From assembly GCF_900113015.1 (NCBI RefSeq), contig NZ_FONV01000006.1, positions 124,001 to 188,000 on the forward strand: a DNA stretch of 64,000 nucleotides, read 5' to 3'. Positions within the stretch are counted from its first letter, which is position 1, and the number at the start of each line of letters is the position of its first letter. This document shows positions 27,094 through 35,010 of this stretch, one piece after another. Made by a program: the position numbers and the translations under genes. The notes under the pieces were generated by a model. The model did not search any database, was not told the origin of the DNA, and was given only the letters and a program-made list of their open reading frames with translations. Source of the DNA: Actinoplanes philippinensis. Its GTDB lineage: Bacteria; Actinomycetota; Actinomycetes; Mycobacteriales; Micromonosporaceae.

Positions 27094-27615
27094 CTATTCC
27101 CGGAGCTGCGGGAATGTCCCGAACGGGCCGACCGGACCGCTGGCCATCGTCAGGTCGACCACTCCCCCGGGCACCAGCGACAGCGGCGGCCGCGACGGTG
27201 GCGCAGCGGTCATACCCAGGGTGATGTGGGGCCGGTAGTCCTCGCCCACCAAGCCCAGCGGCGGGTGCCCGAGCCGGAGGAACTCCTGGTGGAGGGCATC
27301 CAGCGTGGGGTTGCGGACCACCTCCAGGCCGAAGTAGTAACCGCCCGTCGGCACGTAATAGTCGCCGGGCGGGACGACCGAGTACAGCAAGCCGATGATC
27401 CGCGCCGGAAAGACCCTGCCACGGTACGGCTCCGTCGCCGCGACGATGCCGGCCACCTGTTCCTCGGCGCAGTCGACGTGCAGGACGGACACATGCGGCG
27501 GCGCCTTCTCACCGAGCGCCATGAGCGGCTCGTGACCATCCGCGATGGCGTACGACAGCTCGACCAGCGAGCGTGACGTCTCCGCGTCCGGCCGCAGCAC
27601 CACTCCGTAGGCCAT
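27094..27615 (-). CDS. 2H phosphoesterase / 2'-5' RNA ligase-like protein
   Basis: 173 aa. The two HxS/T motifs that define the superfamily are PPHVSVLHVD (residues ~40-49) and RPHITLGM (~139-146), separated by the usual ~90 residues. Members hydrolyse or form 2',3'-cyclic or 2'-5' phosphodiester bonds. The substrate here is unknown. Confidence 0.85.
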   Translation of the reverse strand: MAYGVVLRPDAETSRSLVELSYAIADGHEPLMALGEKAPPHVSVLHVDCAEEQVAGIVAATEPYRGRVFPARIIGLLYSVVPPGDYYVPTGGYYFGLEVVRNPTLDALHQEFLRLGHPPLGLVGEDYRPHITLGMTAAPPSRPPLSLVPGGVVDLTMASGPVGPFGTFPQLRE

Positions 27616-27821
27616 CGGGATCCCGCCCTTTCCGGCGTCGTGTGTGCCGACCAGTGTGCCAGCCGGCGCCGGCCAGACCGGCGTCGATGATCAGTGTCGG
27701 CCGCTGTCCATGTGGTTTACCTCTATCCGGGGATCGACGCTAAGAGGCATAACTGCGACGCTTCTTTCCGCCGCACAGAAGCCGCAAGGCGCACCTTCGA
27801 TCCGAAAAGTGAGAAAACCAC

Positions 27822-28364
27822 ATGAGCCTGCACGTGTCCGACGCTGCCGTCACCGCCCAAGCCAAGCAGATGGCCAAGAAGCGGTCCCGCAAGTACGTGG
27901 TGGCCGCCGCCGGCCTCGCCACCGTTCTCGCCGCGGGCGGCGCCTGGGCTGCCATGCAGGTCACCGGCGACGGCACCGCTTCCGCGACCGCCTACCAGGA
28001 GCAGCAGCTCACCATCACGGACGCCGCGTTCTCGGGGCCGCTGTTCCCGGGCGGGAAGATCGATCTCACCTTCAAGGTGACCAACCCGAACCCGTTCAAG
28101 GTCAAGGTCAGGACCATCGGCCTCAAGCAGGGCTCCCCGCCCGCCATCACCTGCAAGCAGGGTGAGGACAAGTACCTGTCCGGACCGATCGGCGCCGCGG
28201 GTACGTCGTTCACGATCCCGGCCGCGGACCAGACGGTCATCGACGCCAACGGCGCCACCGGCACGGTCACGATCAAGAACGCGGTGCAGTTGTCGAACGA
28301 CGCCACGAAGGGCTGCGCCCTGACGCTGCCGTTCACGATCACCGGTGAGTCGCTGCCGAGCTGA
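27822..28364 (+). CDS. Membrane-anchored exported protein
   Basis: 180 aa. A ~20-residue cytosolic start (MSLHVSDAAVTAQAKQMAKK) precedes a single hydrophobic segment (VVAAAGLATVLAAGGAWAAM). The outer beta-rich domain has an immunoglobulin-like pattern (KIDLTFKVTNPNPFKVKV) and two cysteines. No enzymatic motifs are present. It is a single gene with a strong terminator; its role is unknown. Confidence 0.75.
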   Translation: MSLHVSDAAVTAQAKQMAKKRSRKYVVAAAGLATVLAAGGAWAAMQVTGDGTASATAYQEQQLTITDAAFSGPLFPGGKIDLTFKVTNPNPFKVKVRTIGLKQGSPPAITCKQGEDKYLSGPIGAAGTSFTIPAADQTVIDANGATGTVTIKNAVQLSNDATKGCALTLPFTITGESLPS

Positions 28365-28384
28365 CCGGCGAACCGAGGGGGCGG

Positions 28385-28414
28385 GAGCCGCCGGCCTTCC
28401 CGGGCCGGCGGCTC
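28385..28414 (+). terminator. Strong terminator after the exported protein gene
   Basis: A perfect 12-bp stem (GAGCCGCCGGCC / GGCCGGCGGCTC) with loop TTCCCG starts 20 bp after the stop codon. Confidence 0.7.
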
Positions 28415-28470
28415 GTTCCCGCTCCGGACGGCCAGGTGCTTCGAGGTCACCGCCGACGTAAGCTGACTTT

Positions 28471-28824
28471 GTGAGTGCCCGTGCAGCAGTGACGCGATCC
28501 GACCGGCTGAGCCGGCCGGGTCGCCGTGCGCTCGTCGTCGCCGACCTGGGCACGCTGCGCGGCCCGACGACGGGTGTCGTCACGTTGCCGCACCGGCTGG
28601 TGTGGGCGCCGCCGCCGGCGGGCCGGTTCGACCTGGCCGACGCCTACGACCGTGCGCGGCTGTATGAGATCGTGCTGCGCGAGGCGGTCCGGGCCGCCGA
28701 ACTGCAGACGTGGCTCAGCGGTGACCTGCTGGTCGAGCTGTGGCCCCGGCTGTATCTGCCTCGCGGCGTGCGCCAGGCGTGGGAAGAGGTTCATCAGCGT
28801 CTCGCGGCGGTGCCGGTCGTTTGA
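28471..28824 (+). CDS. Unknown partner of an AbiEii-type nucleotidyltransferase
   Basis: 117 aa from GTG 28471. TAAGCT ends 6 bp upstream, so it is probably leaderless. The protein is mostly helical with a basic start (TRSDRLSRPGRRALVVADLG) and a C-terminal helix LPRGVRQAWEEVHQRLAAV. I see no helix-turn-helix of the AbiEi type. Its stop codon overlaps the TTG start of the next gene (TTGA), so the pair is translationally coupled. By position it is the candidate antitoxin. Confidence 0.65.
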   Translation: MSARAAVTRSDRLSRPGRRALVVADLGTLRGPTTGVVTLPHRLVWAPPPAGRFDLADAYDRARLYEIVLREAVRAAELQTWLSGDLLVELWPRLYLPRGVRQAWEEVHQRLAAVPVV

Positions 28825-29471
28825 CGGGCGCCATCGACGAGTTCCACCTGCAGGTCGCGAAGATCGCGTTGTCCGTCGCCGACCGGTTCGGATTCGTTCT
28901 CGGCGGTGGTCTGGCGCTGATCCTGCACGGCATCGTCGACCGGCCCACCGAGGACGTCGACGTGTTCGGTGACGAGGGCGCCAGCGTCGCCTCCGCCTCC
29001 CACGCGGTGATCGAGGCGCTGGCGGCCGCGGGCATCCCGGTCGAGCAGGTGGACACCGGCTCCGACGTGGTCGACGGCCTCGACTACCTGATGGCCGAGC
29101 TGGTGGCCTTCCGCCCGGCCGGCGGGGCGGTCCGGTTGAGCCTGGGCCACCTGCAGCGGACCAGGGAGCCGGTGGTGCTCGACATCGGCCGCGTGATGGC
29201 TCTCGACGACCTGATCGCGTGGAAGGTCGCCGCCCTGGTGAATCGGGCGGAGGTCCGTGACTTCGTGGACGTGGCGGCGTTCCTCGCCGAGCACACCCCG
29301 GCCGCTCTGGTCGGCCTGGCGAGGGTGGTCGATCCGGGCCTGTTCAGCGAGGACGTCGCCGCGGCGGGACGCCGGCTCGACCAGACACCGGACCGCGCGT
29401 TCGCAGCCTACGGTCTCGACACCGGCCAGGTGGCCCAGTTGCGCGACCGATTCCGGGCCTGGCCCCGCTGA
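28821..29471 (+). CDS. AbiEii/DUF1814-type nucleotidyltransferase
   Basis: 216 aa from TTG 28821. The nucleotidyltransferase motif is visible: FVLGGGLALILHG, then RPTEDVDVF (GG followed by DxD). The family's C-terminal LIAWKVAALVNRAEVRDFVDV (KxxAL..R..RDxxD) is also present. AbiEii toxins transfer nucleotides to tRNA or other targets and are kept in check by a co-transcribed antitoxin. Here the partner is the unrelated-looking 117-aa protein just upstream. Confidence 0.82.
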   Translation: MTGAIDEFHLQVAKIALSVADRFGFVLGGGLALILHGIVDRPTEDVDVFGDEGASVASASHAVIEALAAAGIPVEQVDTGSDVVDGLDYLMAELVAFRPAGGAVRLSLGHLQRTREPVVLDIGRVMALDDLIAWKVAALVNRAEVRDFVDVAAFLAEHTPAALVGLARVVDPGLFSEDVAAAGRRLDQTPDRAFAAYGLDTGQVAQLRDRFRAWPR

Positions 29472-29486
29472 TCCGCTGCCGGAGCC

Positions 29487-30296
29487 TCACCACACGGCGC
29501 CGAGCAGCAGCACCGAACCGGCCCCGGCCGCGGCCATCAGCCACACCACCACCGTCTCGGCCGGCGAACCGGTCCGGAACCGCATCCACCGCGGCGTGCC
29601 GACCGGCGTCCACCGGCAGCCCCTGATCCGGGCCGGCCACAGCAACGGCACCGCGGAGAAGGTGAGCGCGTCGCCGAGCGAATGGGCCAGGCAGCCCCAG
29701 AACACCGCAAGTCCCAGCCACCACCAGGAGCCCGCCCTGTCCTGGATGGCGGCGACGAACACCACCGCGACCAGCACCGCGCCGACCGCGGCCGCGAACC
29801 GGTGAGCGCCCTTGCCGAGACGACGGAACCGGCCCGGCAGCAGCATGTCCCCGATCCGGGCGCGGGTACGTGACGACAGGGCGGCGTGGGCGGCCAGCCA
29901 CACGGACAGCCCGACCACCCACAGCCCCACCGACGGCACGGTCAGCGCGCACAGGACACCGACGGCCAGCCCGAGAACGACGGCGCCGACGGCGGTGTGG
30001 GTGATGCCGCGGTGCCCGCCCCGGCCGCGGCCGGTGAGGCAGTGGCGGCAGGAGGCCGACCGCAGGGACGCGGCGCCGATCGACACCGCGCCGGCCAGGA
30101 TCCGGGTGAGCGGTCCCAGGGTGCGGGCGACGGTGGATTCCGGATGGTCCAGGTCGGGAAGCAGAGCCATCCCGGTGGACACCGCCGCACCGGCGACGAC
30201 AGCGACGGCGGGCGGGGCATGTCCGGCGGCGGCCGCCAGAGCTGATCCGGCCAGCCAGCCGACCCCGCCGGACAGGGCGTGAGACTTACCGAGCAT
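29487..30296 (-). CDS. DUF457/YdjM-type membrane metal-dependent hydrolase
   Basis: 269 aa. It starts MLGKSHALSGGVGW (family metal-binding His) and continues with LLPDLDHPESTVAR, then HRGITHT and a late HSLGDALTFS. These His/Asp clusters define the LexA-regulated, membrane-bound hydrolase family. About six hydrophobic segments are present. The substrate is unknown. A 61-aa membrane protein lies 42 bp upstream in the same direction. Confidence 0.85.
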   Translation of the reverse strand: MLGKSHALSGGVGWLAGSALAAAAGHAPPAVAVVAGAAVSTGMALLPDLDHPESTVARTLGPLTRILAGAVSIGAASLRSASCRHCLTGRGRGGHRGITHTAVGAVVLGLAVGVLCALTVPSVGLWVVGLSVWLAAHAALSSRTRARIGDMLLPGRFRRLGKGAHRFAAAVGAVLVAVVFVAAIQDRAGSWWWLGLAVFWGCLAHSLGDALTFSAVPLLWPARIRGCRWTPVGTPRWMRFRTGSPAETVVVWLMAAAGAGSVLLLGAVW

Positions 30297-30338
30297 CGAT
30301 GGTCACCACTTCATGCTCGCCCTTGGACGCAACCCCGA

Positions 30339-30524
30339 TCACTTCAGGAACTGCTGGCCCACCCCGGCGGTCGCGATGGCCGCGGTGATTCCCGCGAAGA
30401 CACCCTCGGCCCGATATCCAAGTACGCCCACGAGCGCCGCGGCGAACACGACGACGAGCCAGTGCCACGACGCCGTACCGTCGTGGTGCTCGTGCTCCTC
30501 ACACCTGCCATCCGGTTTCGTCAC
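30339..30524 (-). CDS. Small membrane protein
   Basis: 61 aa from GTG 30524, with GAGAGG 6 nt upstream. The frame extends to 30584 but lacks a better start. It has a His/Glu-rich cytosolic start (CEEHEHHDG) and two hydrophobic stretches (WHWLVVVFAAALVGVLGY and FAGITAAIATAGVG). It is likely co-transcribed with the DUF457 gene. Confidence 0.55.
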   Translation of the reverse strand: MTKPDGRCEEHEHHDGTASWHWLVVVFAAALVGVLGYRAEGVFAGITAAIATAGVGQQFLK

Positions 30525-30682
30525 AGCGCACCTCTCTCGCAGGAGTGGGATCAAGGCGCCGAAGGCATTCCGACCTGTCTCCACGATGCGCGTCCGGGCC
30601 GCCGACGCGACATGGGCACCAGTTGGAATCCGGAAAGGAATCGGTCACCGTTTGCCGTGGCGGCAGCCGGGAACACGGGGGC

Positions 30683-32143
30683 ATGGACGTCAATACTTCC
30701 GCGCCGGAGCGGGATCGGTCGTTCTTCGGCCAGCCGCGCCCGCTGGCCACCCTGTTCGGCGTCGAGCTGTGGGAACGGTTCTCGTTCTACGGCATGCAGG
30801 GCATCCTGCTGATCTACCTGTACTACTCGGCCGCCGACGGTGGCCTGGGCATCAGTGAGAGCACCGCCGCCGGCATCGTCGGCGCGTACGGTGGCGCCGT
30901 CTATCTGTCCACGATTCTCGGCGCGTGGACCGCCGACCGGCTGCTCGGCCCGGAACGGGTGCTGTTCTTCAGCGCGGTCCTGGTGATGTGCGGGCACATC
31001 GCCCTCGCGCTCCTGCCGGGCCTGCTCGGCGTGACCGTCGGCCTGATCCTGATCGCGATCGGCAGCGGCGGGGTCAAGGCGAACGCCACCTCGCTGGTCG
31101 GATCCCTGTACGACGAGCACGACGAACGCCGCGACGCCGGCTTCTCCCTCTTCTATCTGGGCATCAACCTGGGCGCTCTGGCCGGGCCGCTGCTGACCGG
31201 CCTGCTGCAGAAGAACGCCGGATTCCATTTCGGGTTCGCCCTGGCCGCGATCGGTATGGCCGTCGGGCTGGTGCAGTACTCGGTCGGCCGACGCCGCCTG
31301 CCGCCGTCCGCGCGCGAGGTGCCCAATCCCCTGCCGGCCCGGTCCCGTCCGCCGGTGGCCGCGGCCGCCGCGGCCGTCGTCGTGCTGCTGGCCGTGCTCG
31401 CGGTCACCGGGGTGCTGGCCGCCGACCGTCTCGACACCATCGTGGTGATCGTCAGCGCGGCCGCCGCGGTCTGCTACTTCGTGGTCATCCTGGCCAGCCG
31501 CCGGATCACCGGCATCGAGCGGCGCCGGGTGCTCGCGTTCATCCCGATGTTCCTGGCCAGCGCCGCGTTCTGGTCGCTGTACCAGCAGCAGTTCACGGTC
31601 GTGACGATCTACTCCGACCAGCGCCTGGACCGTACCCTGTTCGGCTGGGAGATGCCGGTGTCGTGGGTGCAGTCGATCAACCCGGTCTTCATCATCGTGC
31701 TGTCCGGGGTCTTCGCCGCCCTGTGGACCCGGCTCGGTGACCGCCAGCCGAGCACACCGATCAAGTTCGCCGCCGGAACCGTCACCATGGGCGTGGCGTT
31801 CCTGCTGTTCCTGCCGCTGGCCGGCGGCGGCCCGAACAGTGCGCCGCTGCTGGGCCTGGCCGGGATCCTGCTCGTCTTCACCATCGCGGAGCTGCTGCTG
31901 TCACCGGTCGGTCTGTCCCTGTCGACCAAGCTGGCGCCACGGGTCTTCCACACCCAGATGGTGGCCCTGTTCTTCCTGTCGGTCGCCCTGGGCACCGCCC
32001 TGTCCGGCACCCTGGCCGGCTATTACAGCCCCGACCGGGAGACCGCCTACTTCGGGATCCTCGGGGCGATCGCGATCGTGCTGGGCCTCGCGCTGGCCGC
32101 GGCGGCCAGGCCGATCAGCCGCCTGATGAGCGGAGTCCGGTGA
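30683..32143 (+). CDS. POT/PTR-family proton-dependent oligopeptide transporter
   Basis: 486 aa from ATG 30683. The family signature ELWERFSFYGMQ (ExxER motif) is in the first helix. About 14 membrane segments follow, with FYLGINLGAL as the second POT signature. It should import di- and tripeptides with protons. Transcription runs towards a hairpin at 32166. Confidence 0.92.
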   Translation: MDVNTSAPERDRSFFGQPRPLATLFGVELWERFSFYGMQGILLIYLYYSAADGGLGISESTAAGIVGAYGGAVYLSTILGAWTADRLLGPERVLFFSAVLVMCGHIALALLPGLLGVTVGLILIAIGSGGVKANATSLVGSLYDEHDERRDAGFSLFYLGINLGALAGPLLTGLLQKNAGFHFGFALAAIGMAVGLVQYSVGRRRLPPSAREVPNPLPARSRPPVAAAAAAVVVLLAVLAVTGVLAADRLDTIVVIVSAAAAVCYFVVILASRRITGIERRRVLAFIPMFLASAAFWSLYQQQFTVVTIYSDQRLDRTLFGWEMPVSWVQSINPVFIIVLSGVFAALWTRLGDRQPSTPIKFAAGTVTMGVAFLLFLPLAGGGPNSAPLLGLAGILLVFTIAELLLSPVGLSLSTKLAPRVFHTQMVALFFLSVALGTALSGTLAGYYSPDRETAYFGILGAIAIVLGLALAAAARPISRLMSGVR

Positions 32144-32165
32144 CCGACGACCCGGACACGGTGAT

Positions 32166-32184
32166 TCCGGCGATCGTCGCCGGA
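32166..32184. terminator. Hairpin between convergent genes
   Basis: A perfect 8-bp stem (TCCGGCGA / TCGCCGGA) with loop TCG lies in the 93-bp gap between the transporter and the minus-strand repeat protein. Confidence 0.45.
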
Positions 32185-32236
32185 TCGCAGGTGACCGGGG
32201 CCGCCGGTGACCGGCTCTCGGGCAGCCCACGTGCCG

Positions 32237-33286
32237 TCAATGCCGGCTCAGGGCCGCGGCGACGGCGGCCTGGGGAGAGGGCAGGGCGTGCAGGTGGAAG
32301 CCCTCCAGGCTCTCCGTGAAGGCGTCCGGGTCGAGGGACGCCTGCCGGAGCACCGCGGCGGCGGCCGCACTGCCGGCGCAGTCCGGGGCGAGAGCGGCAC
32401 AGACGCGAACCGCGAAAGCCGGGTCCGTGAGCCACTCAGCCGTCGGGGCGCCCAGTTCGCCGAGGCCGAGCACCATGGCGGCCCGGTATCGCGGTGATCC
32501 GCGACGTGCCTCAGCGGCCTGGTAAGTGATCATCTCCTCCCGATGCCGGCTCAGCTCGGGATGCCCGGTCAGGGCCGTGACGGCACCCGCGGCCGCCGAC
32601 CTCAGCTCCTCCGGGCTATCGGGGGCGAGCAGCGAGAACAGTGGGTCACAGCAGTCGGTGAGCAGGTCGAAGCAGTCGACCTGAGCCGCCGCCAGCAGCA
32701 CTCGTCCCGGTTCGTCCCGGTCGCCCCATGCGAAGATCGAACGCTCCCGGCTCAGGTGATCATCGAGCCAGGCGGCCACGATCGGCTCGTCCCGGCGGGC
32801 CGCCGCCAACCGCATGTCGTCCAGGTCCGCACCGCCGAGAGCGGCCCGGGCGAAAGTGTCCTGGGCGGGGAAGGCGGATGCAAGGGTGTCCTGGGCAAAG
32901 GCATCCTGGGCAAAGGAGGCCGGGGCGAAGGTGTCCTGGACAAGGGCGGCCGGGGCGAGGACGGACCCGGCGCGGGCCGGCCGGGCGAGGGCGGCGCGGG
33001 CCACATCCCGGATCCACGACACCGCCGACCACCGCAGCGTGGGATCCGCACCACCGAAGTCGTCGGCGGTGACGGTGTCCACGAGATACCGCAGGCCGAG
33101 AACCGTTGCCGGAGTGATCCAGCCGCCGCAGTACAGAGCCGACCACAGAAAGGTGTACGGCTGCCAGTTCGCGTCCGGGTGCTCCTCGATGTAGCGCACC
33201 TCGTCGCCGGTGCGCAGCGCGTCCAGCAGGTCCTTGCCGTCGCGCGCCGGTCCGTATGCGTGGAAGGCCCGGTCCCATTCGGTCAC
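32237..33286 (-). CDS. HEAT-like alpha-helical repeat protein with low-complexity insert
   Basis: 349 aa. The N- and C-terminal parts are helical and HEAT-like (RRGSPRYRAAMVLGLGELGAP near the end). Residues 111-150 are an insert of repeated QDTFA/QDAFA/QDTLA phrases that breaks the helical pattern and corresponds to a DNA minisatellite. It is cytosolic with no known partner. A second HEAT-like gene is at 35011. Confidence 0.7.
   Translation of the reverse strand: MTEWDRAFHAYGPARDGKDLLDALRTGDEVRYIEEHPDANWQPYTFLWSALYCGGWITPATVLGLRYLVDTVTADDFGGADPTLRWSAVSWIRDVARAALARPARAGSVLAPAALVQDTFAPASFAQDAFAQDTLASAFPAQDTFARAALGGADLDDMRLAAARRDEPIVAAWLDDHLSRERSIFAWGDRDEPGRVLLAAAQVDCFDLLTDCCDPLFSLLAPDSPEELRSAAAGAVTALTGHPELSRHREEMITYQAAEARRGSPRYRAAMVLGLGELGAPTAEWLTDPAFAVRVCAALAPDCAGSAAAAAVLRQASLDPDAFTESLEGFHLHALPSPQAAVAAALSRH
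32837..32956 (-). repeat. In-frame minisatellite in the HEAT-like gene
   Basis: Irregular repeats of a ~15-bp unit (AGTGTCCTGGGC / AAGGCATCCTGGGC variants) encode the QDTFA phrases. The spacing is mixed at 15, 18 and 30 bp, and the frame is always kept. Confidence 0.65.
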
Positions 33287-33388
33287 GACCGGTAGGTTAC
33301 GTCGCCGGCGCGATCCGGCGGCTCGGCGACGGCTGACCGGCCGACGCCGGCCGACAGGGAAAGGGCGCGGTCAGAGGTGGTCGCGAAG

Positions 33389-33637
33389 TCACGGCTCCTG
33401 GCGGAGGAGTGCCGCGATCCGGCGCTGCCACGCCGGCAGGAACCGCGGCGGACGGGTGGCCGGGTGATGCTGGTGGTTACGCGTGGGATGAGTCCGGGCT
33501 CGGTGCCCGGCCGGGTGGTGGTGCCGGTGTTCGCGCGCGGGGTGGAGCCGGACTCGGTGCCCGGCGGGGTGGTCGGTGTGGGCCGGAACACCGGGAATCC
33601 GATGGGTCGCCCGGTGCAGCAGACCGCGAAGGGTCAT
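33389..33637 (-). CDS. Possible small basic protein divergent from the TetR gene
   Basis: 82 aa from ATG 33637, with GGAG 7 nt upstream and the tetO-like sites directly before it. It is rich in His, Arg and Pro (REHRHHHPAGHRARTHPTR) after MTLRGLLHRATHRIP. It matches no family. Its composition could reflect a repeat-rich non-coding stretch; the ribosome site and operator position are the only positive evidence. Confidence 0.3.
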   Translation of the reverse strand: MTLRGLLHRATHRIPGVPAHTDHPAGHRVRLHPAREHRHHHPAGHRARTHPTRNHQHHPATRPPRFLPAWQRRIAALLRQEP

Positions 33638-33649
33638 CGCCAAACTCCG

Positions 33650-33689
33650 TTCTCTATCACTGATAGAGAAACTCTAGCACTGATAGAGT
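33650..33689. promoter_or_regulatory. Two tandem tetO-like operators
   Basis: Site one (33650-33670) has perfect 10-bp arms TTCTCTATCA and TGATAGAGAA around one C. Site two (33671-33689) has 9-bp arms ACTCTAGCA and TGATAGAGT around one C, with one mismatch. Centres are 20 bp apart. Both resemble the Tn10 tetO core TCTATCA-TGATAGA. They lie 12-50 bp upstream of the TetR gene. Confidence 0.85.
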
Positions 33690-33700
33690 GCTTCGCGGAG

Positions 33701-34327
33701 GTGTCCGAATTGGCGCTGGATCGACAGCGGATCGTCGCCGAGGCCGTGGCACTGCTCGACGCGGAGGGCCTCGATGGCGTGACGACGCGCAAGCTCGCCG
33801 CGCGGCTCGGTGTGCAGTCACCGACCCTCTACTGGCATCTGCCCAACAAGGCGGCCCTGGTCACGGCACTCGCCGACGCGATCCTGGATCAGGAGTTCGG
33901 CGACATGTCACCGCCTGCCGCGGATCAGCCGTGGCCGGAGTGGCTCGCCGAGCTGGCCGGGCGCCTGCGCCGGGCCCTGCTCGCTCACCCGGACGGCGCG
34001 CGGGTCGTCTCGGCGTCGCAGCTCTCCGTCACCATGGCCGCGATCTCCGAGCTGGCGATGAGCACACTGGTCGCCCGCGGCGTCCCGCTGCGCCGGGCCC
34101 GCGTGATCGTGCTGACCGTCGAGCGGTTCACGGTGGGTCATGTCCTGGAGGAGCAGGCGCCGCGCCCGGACGCGGCGGCGCTCAAGGACTTCGACATGGC
34201 CGCGTTCACCCAGCGTCACCCGACCGCGATGGCGGCCATCACCGAGTATTTCGCGCCCGGCCGCACCGTGGACGACCTGTTCCGCGAGTGCCTCGACGTG
34301 GTGATCGCCGGCGCCGCGCCACGGTAA
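33701..34327 (+). CDS. TetR-type regulator close to Tn10/class TetR
   Basis: 208 aa from GTG 33701. TTG 33710 is preferred by ribosome-site spacing (GGAGGTG, then 6 nt); the frame is open to 33377 but those codons cover the operators. The HTH reads VTTRKLAARLGVQSPTLYWHLPNKAALV, nearly the recognition helix of Tn10 TetR (QPTLYWH). The C-terminal domain is TetR_C_1-like, with TVERFTVGHVLEEQA. It should bind the two sites just upstream. No tetracycline pump is adjacent. Confidence 0.9.
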   Translation: MSELALDRQRIVAEAVALLDAEGLDGVTTRKLAARLGVQSPTLYWHLPNKAALVTALADAILDQEFGDMSPPAADQPWPEWLAELAGRLRRALLAHPDGARVVSASQLSVTMAAISELAMSTLVARGVPLRRARVIVLTVERFTVGHVLEEQAPRPDAAALKDFDMAAFTQRHPTAMAAITEYFAPGRTVDDLFRECLDVVIAGAAPR

Positions 34328-34332
34328 GGCCG

Positions 34333-34998
34333 TCACCCGGCCCGCATGATCCGCGGCGCCTCGACGTCCGCGTTGTCGATCAGGATGTCGGCCCGCCGCT
34401 GTGGCGAACAGGCCGCGAAGTAGATTTTCTGCGCCTCGACATAGCGTCGCATCGCCGGATGACCGGGGTCAGGATTCGTGCCGTCACGACCGGCCATCCG
34501 CCGCGCCGTCACCGCGAACGGCACCTCGAGAAAGACCGACAGATCCCACACGTCCCCGATCTCGTCGCGATGCAGGAACAACCCGTCGACGATCAGGACG
34601 CTCCCCGGCGATGCGGTCCGGAACGGCGGATCGAGAACCGCGTCGGTCACCAGATCGTGCGCGGCCGACCGATAACGGCGTCCACCGCCGGGAGCGAACG
34701 GTTCCAGAACGTCCTCCCGGAACCGCTGATAGTCGTACGAATCAAGCCAGAAACCCTCCGGCGATTCGCGCCCCCGCCGATAACGCACGGCCCGGACGTG
34801 GTGGAAATCGTCCAGCGAAATCCGGACAACCGGCCGGCCGAGCGCACGCACCGCATCGGCGAGCTCGTCGGCGAACGTGGTCTTCCCGGAGCCGTCCGCA
34901 CCGTCGACGGCAACCCGGAGGCAGAAACCGTCCCGGCGTACGGGAATCCGGCGCGCCACCTGCCCGATGACATCCTGTCGTTGCACAGATCCTGACAC
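34333..34998 (-). CDS. Uridine kinase
   Basis: 221 aa from GTG 34998 (GTG 34986 possible). Walker A is DGADGSGKTTFADEL (residues ~32-46), followed by ISLDDFHHVRAVRYRRG, VLIVDGLFLHRDE (Walker B region) and the lid QRRADILIDN. This is a full-length uridine kinase-like nucleoside kinase. It is convergent with the TetR gene. Confidence 0.88.
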   Translation of the reverse strand: MSGSVQRQDVIGQVARRIPVRRDGFCLRVAVDGADGSGKTTFADELADAVRALGRPVVRISLDDFHHVRAVRYRRGRESPEGFWLDSYDYQRFREDVLEPFAPGGGRRYRSAAHDLVTDAVLDPPFRTASPGSVLIVDGLFLHRDEIGDVWDLSVFLEVPFAVTARRMAGRDGTNPDPGHPAMRRYVEAQKIYFAACSPQRRADILIDNADVEAPRIMRAG

Positions 34999-35010
34999 CG
35001 GGCAAGGCTC

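Noticed and set aside
29487-30296. Plus-strand frames of 119-156 codons opposite the DUF457 gene
   Set aside because: No motifs; the minus strand has the family His/Asp clusters.
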